Source: Liolophura sinensis (lineage: Eukaryota > Mollusca > Polyplacophora > Chitonida > Chitonidae). Taken from it: DNA of 64,000 nt. The notes beneath the pieces were generated by a model that saw only the letters and a list, made by a program, of their open reading frames with translations, had not been told where the DNA came from and made no database searches. The stretch is taken from NCBI RefSeq assembly GCF_032854445.1, contig NC_088305.1:25021400-25085399 (forward strand). Direction: 5' to 3'. Both the position numbers and the translations under genes were made by a program. This document shows positions 45,301 through 57,149 of this stretch, in pieces. Each line of letters begins with the position of its first letter. The first letter of the stretch is position 1.

Positions 45301-47660
45301 TTCACTAATATCGCTATAGTGTGTCACTACTAGCGTTAGTATCACTAATATCGCTACACTATCGCTAATATCACTATAAAATCTCCAATATCGCTACTAT
45401 CACTAATATCGCTATACTATGGCTATCACCAATATCGCTATACTACCGCTATCACTAACATCGCTATACTATCACTACTATCGCTAATATCGCTCCTTTC
45501 ACTACTATCGCTATACTACCACCACTATCGCTACTATCAGTACTATCGTTATACTATCGCTAATATGGCTATACTATTGCTAGTATCGCTACTATCACTA
45601 ATATGGCTACACTATCGCTAGTATCGCTACTATCACTAATACGGCTATACTATTGCTAGTATCGCTACTATCACTAATATGGCTACACTATCGCTAGTAT
45701 CGCTATCACTAATATGGCTATACTATCGCTAGTATCCCTACTATCACTAATATGGCTATACTATCGCTAGTATCGCTACTATCACTAATATCACTAATAT
45801 CGCTATAATGTCGGTAATATCGTTACCACAATATTCACCTTCGGTATTAGTCATTTGGCCTGAAAAATACGCAGATGGAACGTTAGTACATAACTGATTA
45901 TAAATTTACCAAAGAGAAATGTGGTCTGACTAAAACAAAACGGGCTTCATGCATGACAACTGACATCCCGAGACATGCAGAGCTTTATTCGAATATTCAT
46001 TAGCCTCACTGGCAAAGTTGTATAAAGCGCCAATCTGGCGGCAGATGGCAGTTTGTCAACCAATGATTTATCTCCAGTTGTTAGATCAGGTACAGTTCAA
46101 TAGACTTAGTCCAGTTTCCTCCAACCATACACTCATCTGTCGTCTATGAGTGATATATTCTTCGACCGCTTAAAATCCTTCATCCAGTAAATAATTAATG
46201 AACTTCCATACTAATCGGAAACAAGACTAATTTAATTATTTGTCCCAACTTGTTCATTATACTCTAGTGTATATAAAACCTTACTATGAGGCTACAAGGA
46301 TCGAAACTGGCAAAGTCGAAAACGCGATAATTTTGAAAAAAAAATATAAAATAAAATCTTCAAACTAAGACGCCTGATCCTTCCTAGCACATTTATCCAG
46401 ACCAATAACTTCTATGAAGATGAAGTGAAAACTGTATAAAACAGCATAACCCAAAACGTCCTATTCTAGCGCCACATGCGTAGAACTTTGCTACGTCTAA
46501 ACCTGGATATTTCGCAGAAAATCATATATAATCTCAGAATTAAGAATAAATTCATCAGGAAGATCTACTAAAAATATACAAACACAAAACATCTCTCTGC
46601 GACTTCATGGAACGAAATTACCTCACCTTGACATAAAAAGCTTTCCCGCATACCAACGTGCATGTACATCGACATCGACAGCGACAACACTTTCCTACAA
46701 TTTCCCATTGCCTCGCCGTACTTAGATAAAGGGGATATATGAAAAAGGTTTTTCCTTTGCACACAGCTTCTCACTTTTACTTCACAAATGTTGGAGGAAG
46801 ACGAAAAGTTCACTGTCGTAAAGAGTTGGTCATTAAAATCTATGCCGTGGGAACAAAAGGAACCGTCAGTGAAGAATACAGAGAGAGGTTCAATGCTTAG
46901 AAGATTTCCTGGAACTGGAGAGCAAATAGATGTAGGTTCACATACGACAGTCGTCAACACTTCTGCCTCACCCGTCTGACACTGAGCTGTAAACAAGGGC
47001 AATACAGATTGAGCGAGTGATTGACTAATTAGACCAGTTACCGTTGCCAAGTGCTATTCACTGGCATATGTTAGAAGCAGCCACAGTATCCATAATGAAA
47101 GCTGTTTGCGTACAGCGTTTCCTGGGTCCAAGTTGTTAGCGTTTTACCATTCCAGTAGCCTGGTACATTTAGGGAGTTCATGACAATCAAAAAAAAAGAC
47201 CCAAATGGTTAACATACTTGCAAGTTTGTTTCGAGCACATCTGCCCTGTTGTAGCTAAGGGGATGGGAGAAGGCAATATGTCATTTCTGTGTAAGATAAG
47301 GCTTAAACCGTACAAACCATTCATTCAAAACTTAGAAGAAAAAATACGGAAAAAATCACGAATGGTTTTGAATTTATGTTTCAGTACAGATCAGTTCGCG
47401 ACATAACAATGTATGTACTTGTCGTTCAGTAACACTGCTATGCTGGTATATTACAATACACAGTGCGCTTTGAAAAAAAACATGGAAAGATAACTCTCCC
47501 ACCAAAGTCACTTTCCAGTCAAATTTGTGAACTATGAAGACAAAATTACTGCAAGTAGAAGTATGACTGAGGCAAAACTCACCTTGGCCGCCAGGGGGCG
47601 CAACCAGGAGGCACAGAACTGCCAACAAAACGGACATGTCCCTGGTGTCTTGGTTTCAAC
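42239..47660 (-). CDS. Small secreted cysteine-rich protein gene, copy B (collinear, four exons)
   Basis: Minus-strand exons: 47660-47583 (coding from the ATG at 47637), 46986-46627, 43694-43453 and 42315-42239. All coding junctions are phase 1. The product begins with a clean signal peptide (MSVLLAVLCLLVAPPGGQ). Exons 2 and 3 encode paralogous domains: both start (A/L)QC/LCQ-GE-E, and near the end have NICEVKVRSCV or TCKIEVTSCV. Exon 4 encodes an acidic Gly/Asp/Ser tail (DGCGCDDSDSSDGGNS). No family is recognised; a secreted, disulfide-rich, defence- or matrix-type protein is a guess. Exon 3 has an in-frame TGA in both copies and a one-base deletion in B, so only exons 1-2 may be functional, or the gene may be decaying. 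Confidence 0.55.
42677..42952 (+). mobile_element. SINE, plus strand, full length (copy B)
   Basis: Head 'ggggcctccgtggctcagtt', B-box 'gagctcaagtcc', tail AAATCAATCAATCAA. The flanks 'aaaacaaggcg' and 'aaaaccaggcg' look like an 11-bp target-site duplication with one mismatch. Confidence 0.95.
43453..43694 (-). pseudogene. Secreted-protein exon 3, damaged (copy B)
   Basis: Acceptor ttgcctacag|ctc and donor ttcag|gtaagt. Reads LCQAGEVEMKTNAT, then an in-frame TGA, then LMTDMTGFF and, after a one-base deletion relative to copy A, the TCKIEVTSCV end. The stop is shared by both copies. Confidence 0.6.
44170..45815. repeat. 9-bp minisatellite, uninterrupted, about 1.65 kb (copy B)
   Basis: Same units as in copy A but nearly twice the total length and without the LINE. 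Confidence 0.95.
46627..46986 (-). CDS. Secreted-protein exon 2, cysteine-rich domain (copy B)
   Basis: Acceptor ccttgtttacag|ctc and donor tcaag|gtgagg, 360 nt, phase 1-1. Encodes AQCQTGEAEVLTTVVCEPTS, a middle with TDGSFCSHGIDF, and NICEVKVRSCV, then about 45 residues unlike exon 3. The donor that would match exon 3's end (after SCV) is mutated to 'aaaggaaa', so the exon may have been lengthened by donor loss. Confidence 0.65.
47583..47660 (-). CDS. Secreted-protein exon 1, signal peptide (copy B)
   Basis: Acceptor gaattttcag|gttg at 47661-47662, a 23-base leader, ATG at 47637-47635, 18 codons, and donor caag|gtgagt. The acceptor upstream of the ATG implies at least one 5' non-coding exon farther right. 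Confidence 0.75.
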
Positions 47661-47939
47661 CTGAAAATTCTAAGTAAAATTCGATTTGCTAAATTTTCAC
47701 AATTAAGATGTAGATGAAAGTATTACCATTCCCATGAATCTACCAGTCACCGAGAGCATTTTGCTTTAGCACCTTCTCGAAAGTTTACAGAGAATCTTAA
47801 TCTTAAATCTCGGTAACTGATTCCGTCAGAGATTCAGCATATGAAGGCATCTATACTGATAAATTTGACAAGAGTAGATGTCAAGCCAGTAAAATTCTCC
47901 TGGAAATATGGAAGCGATAGCACAGGAATATTAATTGAA

Positions 47940-50290
47940 ATGTTAAGTGCCGAGGGAAACAAACTCAGCCCAGTAGTATGTTAAGTCCAATTCCCATGCA
48001 TGAAAGAAATAATTCTGCATTACTTCATTGTCACTCTATACATTGATTATGTCCCCAAAGGACAATTGTATTGTAATAATTTCTCCAGTCGCCAGGGAAA
48101 ATGGTCATCCCAAGAATCCTAGCCTTTTATTGTCTAATAATATTTACTCAAGTATTATCCAGGCTTCATCATTTGTCTATGAATTTAGATAATGATAATA
48201 TATTGTCTTCTTGTCAGCCAGAACTTAGTGAGGTCTTTTCTACAACTAACGAGATACTCAGTTTATAGATTATTTTTTTCAGTTTGTTGAGCAAATTATA
48301 AAACAACATATATACAGTGCTCTTCTAGATCAAAGCAATGGCTTTGATAGAGTATGGAGAGATCCCAGTATGGAGAGAACGTTGAAGTCGCTAGAACAAC
48401 GTCTTGTAGTTCATGTAAGTAATCACGAAATTTACCTGAAGCTGCACGCCTAACTGTATATTTATGTTTCGATCCACGCAGCTGTAATCTATGCCCCAAA
48501 AGAAACCACAATTTAATTAACAGCATTTAAGGAGAGTGCTATTTTCTGTGTTTGAATGATGTCAGTTCTACTCCTTGTTCAATACATTCTTCTCTAATTG
48601 TTGCCCGGTAAACGTAATAACATTTATCGTATTAGGCTGAATGAAGTGTTATTGACGTCCCAGGACGTTATCGATAACAACCCTAGCTAGACTGTGAGTC
48701 GCATAATTTCAACACTTTTGATAAGGTGGCTTACACTCAAATTTAAAATGTTAATAACTGTATGAAAGGTGACCGGTGCTCCTGACACATGGTATTGTTA
48801 TATCTGAGAGCATAACACCACAAATGTTGGCAAGGACAATAGTCTTATAACTATACACTACAATAAACAGAAGGATTAATTTATTTTCCATATCGACTAA
48901 CTTGGATTAAAGGTAGTATTCTTTGCAAAAAGAGTACCTGGTTATTTTACCCAACAAAAATATGAACGCACGAAGCAATTTTATTTTGTTTTCCATCAGT
49001 ATTAAATAATGTGTTAACTCAACTATCAAGGTAAGTAATCATTATCAACTGTGTCTTCAATTTTCACCAAATTTTCACATTTTAGGGCATTAGTCCAGAA
49101 GCAATGACAGCATGAAATCATAGTGGTCGGTAGCAAAGATTAACCAAGAGTGATACAAAGTGAACCTATACGGTATAGTTACTTACCTTTGCCTTCAGGC
49201 GATGCCACGGGAGCAGAGTTATGAGAGTCAGTGTCTGAAGTCCAGGCATTTATAAGAATATTATAAAATGGAATGCTAATTTTATTCTGAAAATATATAT
49301 CATAAATATCACGATCAAAAGAGTATACATCACCGGTATTGTTTGCACACCCATCTTATTCTAAGATAATGCATTCCTCTTAGACGAATTGTAATGTATC
49401 AATTTTTCATCACATATCTGATGGCCGCTAATGTAGCTTATAATGACAGTCTACATTTTCTATGTTCAGAAAGTTTTCCTGACGCTCTGTTGACATTGAA
49501 AAATATTCCCATGTACAGCCATTCATCCCAGGCGCGATCACCAGACAGCATACATATCCAGTGATCTGTGATCCAGTGAGTGCATTTAGAAACTGGAAAT
49601 GTGTGCAAGATAACACACATATCAAGGACAATAAATCCTACAATGTATTGTATACAGACGTTTTGGAGTGGATTCAAACATTATGCTTTCGATCTATCGG
49701 ATCAATGGTAACTTACTTTCCTCTTTCAGCTGAACGGCGAAAACTTTCTTTACTATTTCAAACATTTGACCCTTCTGCCAACATCTGAACACCTTCACCC
49801 GCTCTGAATCGATTCATTCACTATCCTGGGAATCTTTCCTGTTGCCTACGGTGTCCAAAAAGTGCCAAAGGTGTACCCGTCGAAAACGGTTTCTTCGAGC
49901 AATTCTGAATTGATATCACCTCAGTACAAGGGAATGATAAAGGCCAAAACGTCGATCACTTGTATAGAGAGACAGTATCCTCCCACACAAACAATATAAT
50001 ATTGTTCAGCTGATTCCTTGTAGCTGTAAATTAATTTCAAGCTGTCAATACACAAAATCTCGTGTTCAGTTAATGTTAAGAACAATTTTTGGCATATATT
50101 TAAGCCTTGTTGCACTTTAAATTTCCGCCAGTCCGGTACGTCGTAGCCCACACTATGTCCAACAATGAAGGTACTGGATTCAAGAACCAATTTTTGGGGA
50201 GGTCAAGCAGTCGACCGAGTATTCGCCATTGCACCAATTAAAAAATACGATTCCAAGATTTTACGGGTACTGTTTTAAGGGTTTAAGCCA
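47940..50290. other. Mostly non-coding; possible old coding relics
   Basis: A plus-strand stretch near 49,560-49,970 shows protein-like reading in shifting frames (SYNVLYTDVLEW, KVYPSKTVSSSNSELISP, QYKGMIKAKTSI). The last resembles part of protein-primed type B DNA polymerases of mobile elements, but too weakly to call. Confidence 0.25.
49187..49234 (-). other. Candidate 48-nt exon, minus strand
   Basis: On the minus strand, acceptor gcctggacttcag|acac and donor gcaaag|gtaagtaac bound 48 bases without a stop in one frame (DTDSHNSAPVASPEGK, phase 1-1). It lies 1.5 kb upstream of the secreted-protein signal exon and could be one of its 5' exons or part of another gene. Confidence 0.35.
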
Positions 50291-50299
50291 TTTCTGCTG

Positions 50300-50557
50300 A
50301 ACTGTATGTGAGCTGTTCTCATTTAGTATAGGTACATGCTAAACTGTATGTGAGCCCTTCTCAGTTCAATATAGGTACATACTTAACTGTTTGTGAGTCA
50401 TTCTCAGTTCAGTATAGGTACATACTTAACTGTTTGTGAGTCATTCTCAGTTCAGTATAGGTACATACTTAACTGTTTGTGAGTCCATTCTCAGTTCAGT
50501 ATAGGTACATACTTAACTGTTTGTGAGTCATTCTCAGTTCAGTATATTTACATGCTG
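50300..50557. repeat. 43-bp tandem repeat, six copies
   Basis: 'aactgtttgtgagtcattct' starts at about 50300, 50342, 50385, 50428, 50471 and 50515. The inner copies are almost identical. Confidence 0.95.
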
Positions 50558-51006
50558 ATTATTATAGCCAGGTTAGGAGTACTACATCACCCTGCGCGTT
50601 CAATCCTGGCCTGTGACTTACCAGTTCCTTTTAGCCCTAAAACCCTATCACGATTGTATAATCCCAAAGGATCTTGGAGTATTGATTGATATAACAATCA
50701 CATAAATAATGTGTCATCTATAGGTATCATGTCTGCAGTTTCCTATATTTCTTCTATAGTTTTCCCAACAGTTTCTCACATTTTCTCATTTAGGCTTGGT
50801 GAGAGCCACTCTGTCTAATAGAGCAACCTGTGTTGTTTCATTCAACACAGGAATGTGTTACCCCAACACAAACGTGTGTTAAATAAATGTGGAGTACACA
50901 TATTTCTGTTACAAAAGATTGAAGCACGGACAAACGTCTTTTTCTGTGTGTGTGTGTGTGAAGTGAAATAGCCATAGAACAACTCAGTTTGATATATTAG
51001 TCAGCA

Positions 51007-51187
51007 GGACTTCCGTGATCTGTTGATTAGCGCAATGACAAAGGAACCTCTCACCATTTCGTGGAGAAAGTCTGTCACCAACGTGCAGATGGTGGTGTTT
51101 TTCCACGTGCTATGGTTCCCCTCCACCATAATGCTGGCCAACGTCGTATAAGTGAAATGTTCTTTAGTACGTTATAAAACGCTAAAG
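51007..51187 (+). mobile_element. SINE, plus strand, diverged and shortened
   Basis: 'acttccgtgatctgttgatt' head relic, 'ctctcaccatttcgtgg', 'ccaccataatgctggccaac' and 'gtcgtataagtgaaat'. The tail is degraded. Confidence 0.8.
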
Positions 51188-52009
51188 GAGGGGGAGAAGT
51201 TGCCCACCAAACTGCCCACTAAGTGACATGCCTAATCTTCCTGTAATTTTACAGATTTCTGTCATATATTTGACGTGTAAAAACTAACTTCTATTTAGTT
51301 TTTGTAACTCATCCTTATTCACAAGTCCTTATATATGTTACTCTGACCAGAGGCTTTATCGCATCCTGTCAATATCCAGTATTTTATTTATTTACACGTT
51401 GTAATATTTGCATATCAACAACGGCGATCACTTGAGTTTGAGGATCCTCTGTTCTTAAGAATTACGCCTTTATCGTCAATTTTAGGACACCGCCCACGCC
51501 AAAAAGCAGTCAACTATACGCGGAAGCCGAATGTGGAGGACAATCGAGGACAGTGTAAATCGCTTTGTTACTTTATAGGTATTACGTCATTGTGGTCAGC
51601 TTTAGGACACCGTGTTGACCACGTGGCAGGAACGTGGGAAGATCGGACGAGAGAATGATCGATCATGAGGTGTATGTAGTTTTACTGAAGCAATCACAAT
51701 GAATCTTGAAAACATGTCTCACATCTTCTGTTACAACCATCCAATCTCGAAGGAGCTATTCTATGATATAATTCAAATATTTATCCATTTGTCTGGTTGT
51801 GCCATTGTTTTCAAATCCTTAGCAGTTTGACATCGTTTCCAGCACGACTTTATCGTGAAGGTGTGTGAAGAAAACGGTTCTACCAAGCACAGTTCTTTCA
51901 ATTCAGCGCAATCGATTGGGCTGTTAACCGCATGTGTACTTGTATATTGATAAGTGTATAGCCACCACCCTTTGCCAGGTACTTGACAAACACATTTACT
52001 TCATACATG

Positions 52010-52194
52010 TATCCAGCTCATGCTGGCTTCCTGTCCGGCCGTGAGTAGAAAGGTCTTCCAGCAACCTGCGGATGGTCGTAGGTTTTCCCCGGGCTGTGCC
52101 CGGTTTCCTCCCACCATAATGCTGGTCGCCATCGTATGTGAAATACTCTTGAGTACGGCGTAAAACACTAATCAAATAAATAAATAAATAAATC
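52010..52194 (+). mobile_element. SINE, plus strand, 5'-truncated
   Basis: Begins 'ccagctcatgctggcttcct' and ends 'gagtacggcgtaaaacacta' plus AATAAATA. Confidence 0.92.
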
Positions 52195-53079
52195 ATACAT
52201 TTAAACCGCAGTTGAAGTAGCGACACTAGATTCGAACACCATCCCATACAGGTAAAGACTCCAAGGTCGCAACGAGCCAAAATTTCAAAGCTACTAGATT
52301 CACGTACTCTGACATCTTAATCAGTACTCAGCACTTTTTCTTGTGTAACACACTGATGTATTTGTTTAAATCCCACGAAAAACTGCAGGTTGATAACTTT
52401 ACTATCAAAACTTTCAAAAGCTATAAAAGTTATAAAAAGATATTTAAAAAGTGTGGAAAGTAAAGTCATGTTGCCTAATAGACTAAATTCAAGGGTATCG
52501 ATTGTAATGCAGAATTCTCTCTGGATAAAGCCCTGTACAAAAATCCCTTTTGCTCCCCCAAGATGGCCGCAACCGTCTCATATTTGGTTCAGTCTTATAA
52601 AGGCAATAGTCTAACTTGACCCAACAATGATCAAAGGCTGTTTTTCAATCTGTAATGTTTTAAAGTCTCTAGCCTTCAGTACAAATGTTATTCTTAATCA
52701 GACATTAGCCTAATTCGGGTCGCTATAACCTCTCATCATAACTTCGCATTTCATTCTCGAAATATACGACAGGTAAAAAGAGCCTTGTAACTCTGATATA
52801 TCTGATAAATGCCGTTATTGTTGTAAACAGAATGAGTCGCCATGGGGTAACAACTTTCTATTCTCATTGCCGACTTTTAAAGACTTTTTGTTTTCTCGAA
52901 TTTCTACAAATCCTCTATTTTCACTACACACCAAAACATTATAAAATACATTATCATGACATTTTTGTAGCCTTTCACCAGGATCGGCGTCTCACTAAAT
53001 TTGTACCGTATTTAAAAACAAGTCAACCACCCAAAAACAGTTCACATGACATAGACCTGTATATATCTACCATCATAAG

Positions 53080-53259
53080 GCGCCATGACCAACTGGGTAG
53101 CGTGCCAGTCGTACTTTGCAAGTTTGAAGTCTTTGCAACAACCTGGGAATTGTCGTGGGCTCTTCCCGGTTTTCTTTCACCATAATGTTTGCTGGCGTCC
53201 TATTAGTGAAACATTCTTGACTACGGCGTAATACATCAATCAAATAAATCAAATAAATC
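53080..53259 (+). mobile_element. SINE, plus strand, diverged
   Basis: Short head relic 'catgaccaactgggtagcgt', body words 'caacaacctgggaattgtcg' and 'caccataatg', and tail 'gactacggcgtaatacatca' plus AAATAAATC. Confidence 0.8.
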
Positions 53260-54557
53260 CTACCCACATAGTACCTAATTAATTAATCAGCACCTGATAG
53301 TGATCATACGTGAAAACAATCAAATTTATGTCAGTATGCCGTCTCTTGGACCAGCTACAAACCAGATTCCTGTTGATCTAATGTTGGTTATTTTTCTAAA
53401 AAGGGAAAATGTTTCTTCGGTAAACATTGTTTTTATTACTGAAAATAAAAGTGACGTTGTATCAAATGTCATGTGCACAAAGGCAGAAAGAAATCCTGAA
53501 CTCAAATACAGACAATTCGATCGAGGGCTGATTATTTGAACATAACTATAAATAGACCACAGTACTTCCATCTTTATGCACGAACGTTTTGCGCTGACAG
53601 TTCTAATAACTTCAAACGAAGAATCGAATATTCTTTACAGATTGCATACTGGTATCGCAAGCTCTCTCTAAACGCAATCGGTCCAGTACATCAGCTGATT
53701 CGTGTTTGCTGGCTCTATTGCACATATCGCTGGGTCATGTTACCATCTACTTTCCACTGAAGTATCACTAGCCATACTGTAACCTGTATTATTTTACGTA
53801 TCAGTGTATTCCTGTACATAAACTTAACATATGGATAACTCTTTATCTTGTAGCAATACAAAATTGCAGTGTGGTGTGCTTAGCACTACTGGGACGGAAA
53901 ATGCCACCTAAAATTAAACTCTCTTCTGATCTCATCAGTTAGAACTTTGCCCCTTATCTGATCATGGAATGGACCACTTCCGGAGCTTGGCAAACTGCGC
54001 AAAAGCAATCGTGTTGTTCATACATGTAATAAACACTGTGAAGCCGATCCATACTCGCATTTGTTACATCGATTTTTGTCTTTGATCATTTCTCACGAAT
54101 ATTTCCTTTTAGTGCTATTTTTTCATCGTATTAATTCCCAAACAGTTACCAAATCATCACACCAAAGAAAACCCAGCACGCGTCTCGCACATGTTCCTAC
54201 GCTATGAATTTTAACTCCGTTGTTTTTATAATAAAAGCTGACAAAAGAAGAACTTTTTTCACACGGCGATATGGGTACTTGTACGTGCACGTATACAAGT
54301 GTATTCAGCAACATGCTATGCGGTTATTTGTCTTATCTTGAGCGCGGACCTTTGGGCTGATTTGCTGGCTTGAATGATTAAAGGACCGGTTGGCTGTGAC
54401 CATCACTAAATAAAATGTATTTTGAGAATACCTTTGAGTAATCTAGTAGGTCTATAGACAATGTCTTTTGGGTAAACAAAAAAGGTGATGAATGTGCATG
54501 TATTTCCAGTATTGTCATCAGCTTGTTTATTACTCAGGTGTGAGCTACACACTCCGA

Positions 54558-54774
54558 GGGGCCTCCGTGGCTCAGTCGGTTAGCGCGCTAGCGCAGCGTA
54601 GGGACCCAGAAGCCTCTCACCAGTGCGGTCACTGTGAGTTCAAGACCAGCTCATGTTGGCTTCCTCTCCGGCCGTACGTGAGAAGGTCTGCCAGCAACCT
54701 GCGGATGGTCGTGGGTTTCCCCCGGGCTCTGCCTGGTTTCTACCCACCATAATGCTGGCCACCGTCGTATAAGG
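54558..54774 (+). mobile_element. SINE, plus strand, 3'-truncated
   Basis: A well-preserved head ('ggggcctccgtggctcagtc') and body, but the element stops at 'gccaccgtcgtataag' without the diagnostic 3' end or A-rich tail. A 3' loss is unusual for a retroposed SINE and suggests a later deletion. Confidence 0.9.
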
Positions 54775-55229
54775 CTTATAACTTTGTACTTACTTTATTT
54801 CCGAAACCTACATCTTGTACCTTCTGTAACATACACGTATCGGTCACCGTGACACTGAAGTAAATATTTTACTTATCGAGTTTCGAACAAGAGGTCGAGA
54901 AAGTTATATTTATAAAAAATATACAGTGGACAAAGCCAGATTAGTATAGTTAGAGATCAGTACAAGTATTTCCCACATAAAGTGGATATGCAATTTGGTT
55001 TAGCAGTGGCCGAGCATAGACAAAATCTGGTATGCCTTCAAGTGTCTGTGAATTGAGAAAAACGCTGGTTATAAGCAACTGATCACACAATCCCGAGTGC
55101 TTCAATGAAATTGGCATGTAAATCGATCATGATCTACAACTTGGAAATATAAACGGCTTCAGTGCCAAGACAAATCGTTTTCTGTTCCCCTAAAATAAGG
55201 AGCCGACAGGTCCCAATAATCTGGTCACT

Positions 55230-56935
55230 GGACATTATTCTAGACACCGGCAGTAATCTGCTCACTGATAGAAATTAAGACACTGATAATAGCCTGATAA
55301 CTGACACTAACCCGGACACTAACAGTAATCTGGTCACTGACAGTAGCCTGAGCACTGACGGTAATCTGGTCACTGACAGTAATCTGGACACTGACAGTAA
55401 TCTAGAAACCAACAGAAAACTGCACACTGACAGTAGTCTGGACACTGACAGTAAACTGGACACTAACAGTAAACTGACCACTGACAGAAATCGGGGCACT
55501 AAATGTAATTTGAACACTCACAGTAATCTGGACATCAACAGAAAACTGCACACTGACAGTAGCCTGGACACTGACAGTAAACTGGACACTAACAGTAAAC
55601 TGAGCACTGACAGAAATCGGGGCACTAAATGTAATTTGAACACTGACAGTAATCTGGACATCAACAAAAAACTGGACACTGACAATAATCTGGACGCCAA
55701 CAGTAAACTGAGCACTAACAATAATCTGGACACCAACAGTAAACTGAGCACTAACAATAATCTGGAAGCCAACAGTAAACTGAGCACTAACAATAATCTG
55801 AACACCAACAGTAAACGGAGCACTAACAATAATCTGGACACCAACAGTAAACTGAGCACAAACAATAATCTGGACACCAACAGTAAACTGAGCACTAACA
55901 ATAATCTGGACGCCAACAGTAAACTGAGCACTAACAATAATCTGGACACCAACAGTAAACTGAGCACTAACAATAATCTGGACACCAACAGTAAACTGAG
56001 CACTAACAATAATCTGGACACCAACAGTAAACTGAGCACTAACAATAATCTGGACACCAACAGTAAACTGAGCAATAACAATAATCTGGACACCAACAGT
56101 AAACTGATAAACTGAGCACTAACAATAATCTGCACGCCAACAGTAAACTGAGCACTAACAAAAATCTGGACACCAACAGTAAACTGAGCACTAACAATAA
56201 TCTGGATATCAACAGTAAACTGAGCACTAACAATAATCTGGACACCAACAGTAAACTGAGCACTAACAATAATCTGGACACCAACAGTAAACTGAGCACT
56301 AACAATAATCTGGAAGCCAACAGTAAACTGAGCACTAACAATAATCTGGACACCAACAGTAAACGGAGCACTAACAATAATCTGGACACCAACAGTAAAC
56401 TGAGCACAAACAATAATCTGGACACCAACAGTAAACTGAGCACTAACAATAATCTGGACGCCAACAGTAAACTGGGCACTAACAATAATCTGGACACCAA
56501 CAGTAAACTGAGCACTAACAATAATCTGGACACCAACAGTAAACTGAGCACTAACAATAATCTGGACACCAACAGTAAACTGATAAACTGAGCACTAACA
56601 ATAATCTGGACGCCAACAGTAAACTGAGCACTAACAATAATCTGGACACCAACAGTAAACTGAGCACTAACAATAATCTGGATATCAACAGTAAACTGAG
56701 CACTAACAATAATCTGGACACCAACAGTAAACTGAGCACTAACAATAATCTGGACACCAACAGTAAACTGAGCACTAACAATAATCTGGACATCAACAGT
56801 AAACCGGACACTGACAATAATCTGGACACCAACAGTAAACTGAGCACTAACAATAATCTGGACGCCAACAGTAAACTGAGCACTAACAATAATCTGGACA
56901 CCAACAGTAAACTGGACGCTGACAGCAAACTGACC
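55230..56935 (+). repeat. 18-bp satellite, block 1, 36-bp dimer units
   Basis: Basic 18-mer 'ctggacactgacagtaat'. From about 55,680 it is organised as 36-bp dimers ('ctgagcactaacaataat' + 'ctggacaccaacagtaaa'). The 8-base irregularity 'ctgataaactgagc' at 56,104 recurs at 56,580, so a block of about 476 bp was duplicated. The left edge is more diverged. Confidence 0.95.
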
Positions 56936-57149
56936 AAAGAGATATTCAACAACACGCTTAATGTGGCTGGTAACGACCCCTCCCCCCTTCCTCGTGTACA
57001 TATACACATAACTGAAGAAATATCCACACGTCGCATAAAAATCGATCATTTTCTGCTGCTTGGAAAACAATTTAGACAACCTAAATGGATGTGCAAATTC
57101 TTTTATTTTATTATATATTGTTTTATATTATTGACAGTACTCTACTTAT

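Larger units (their letters stand above)
35229..47932. repeat. Duplicated locus, copy B (starts at the N gap)
   Basis: The first base after the gap corresponds to 21481, and identity with copy A ends at 47932, which corresponds to copy A's last base before the gap (35028). Unique sequence follows. Here the secreted-protein exons are collinear on the minus strand, so B probably has the ancestral order. Confidence 0.95.
50560..55200. other. Intergenic, SINE-rich, no gene recognised
   Basis: Four SINE copies, a TG run at 50945-50960 and AT-rich sequence. Open frames up to 117 codons overlap SINEs or lack recognisable domains. Confidence 0.45.

Noticed and set aside
21481-47932. True recent tandem segmental duplication
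   Set aside because: Not excluded, but both copy boundaries coincide with the N gap, which fits unmerged haplotypes better.
55510-57079. NNNLDTNSKLST and VSRLLLVLSLL type ORFs
   Set aside because: Translation of 18/36-bp satellite units; the hydrophobic frame is not a membrane protein gene.
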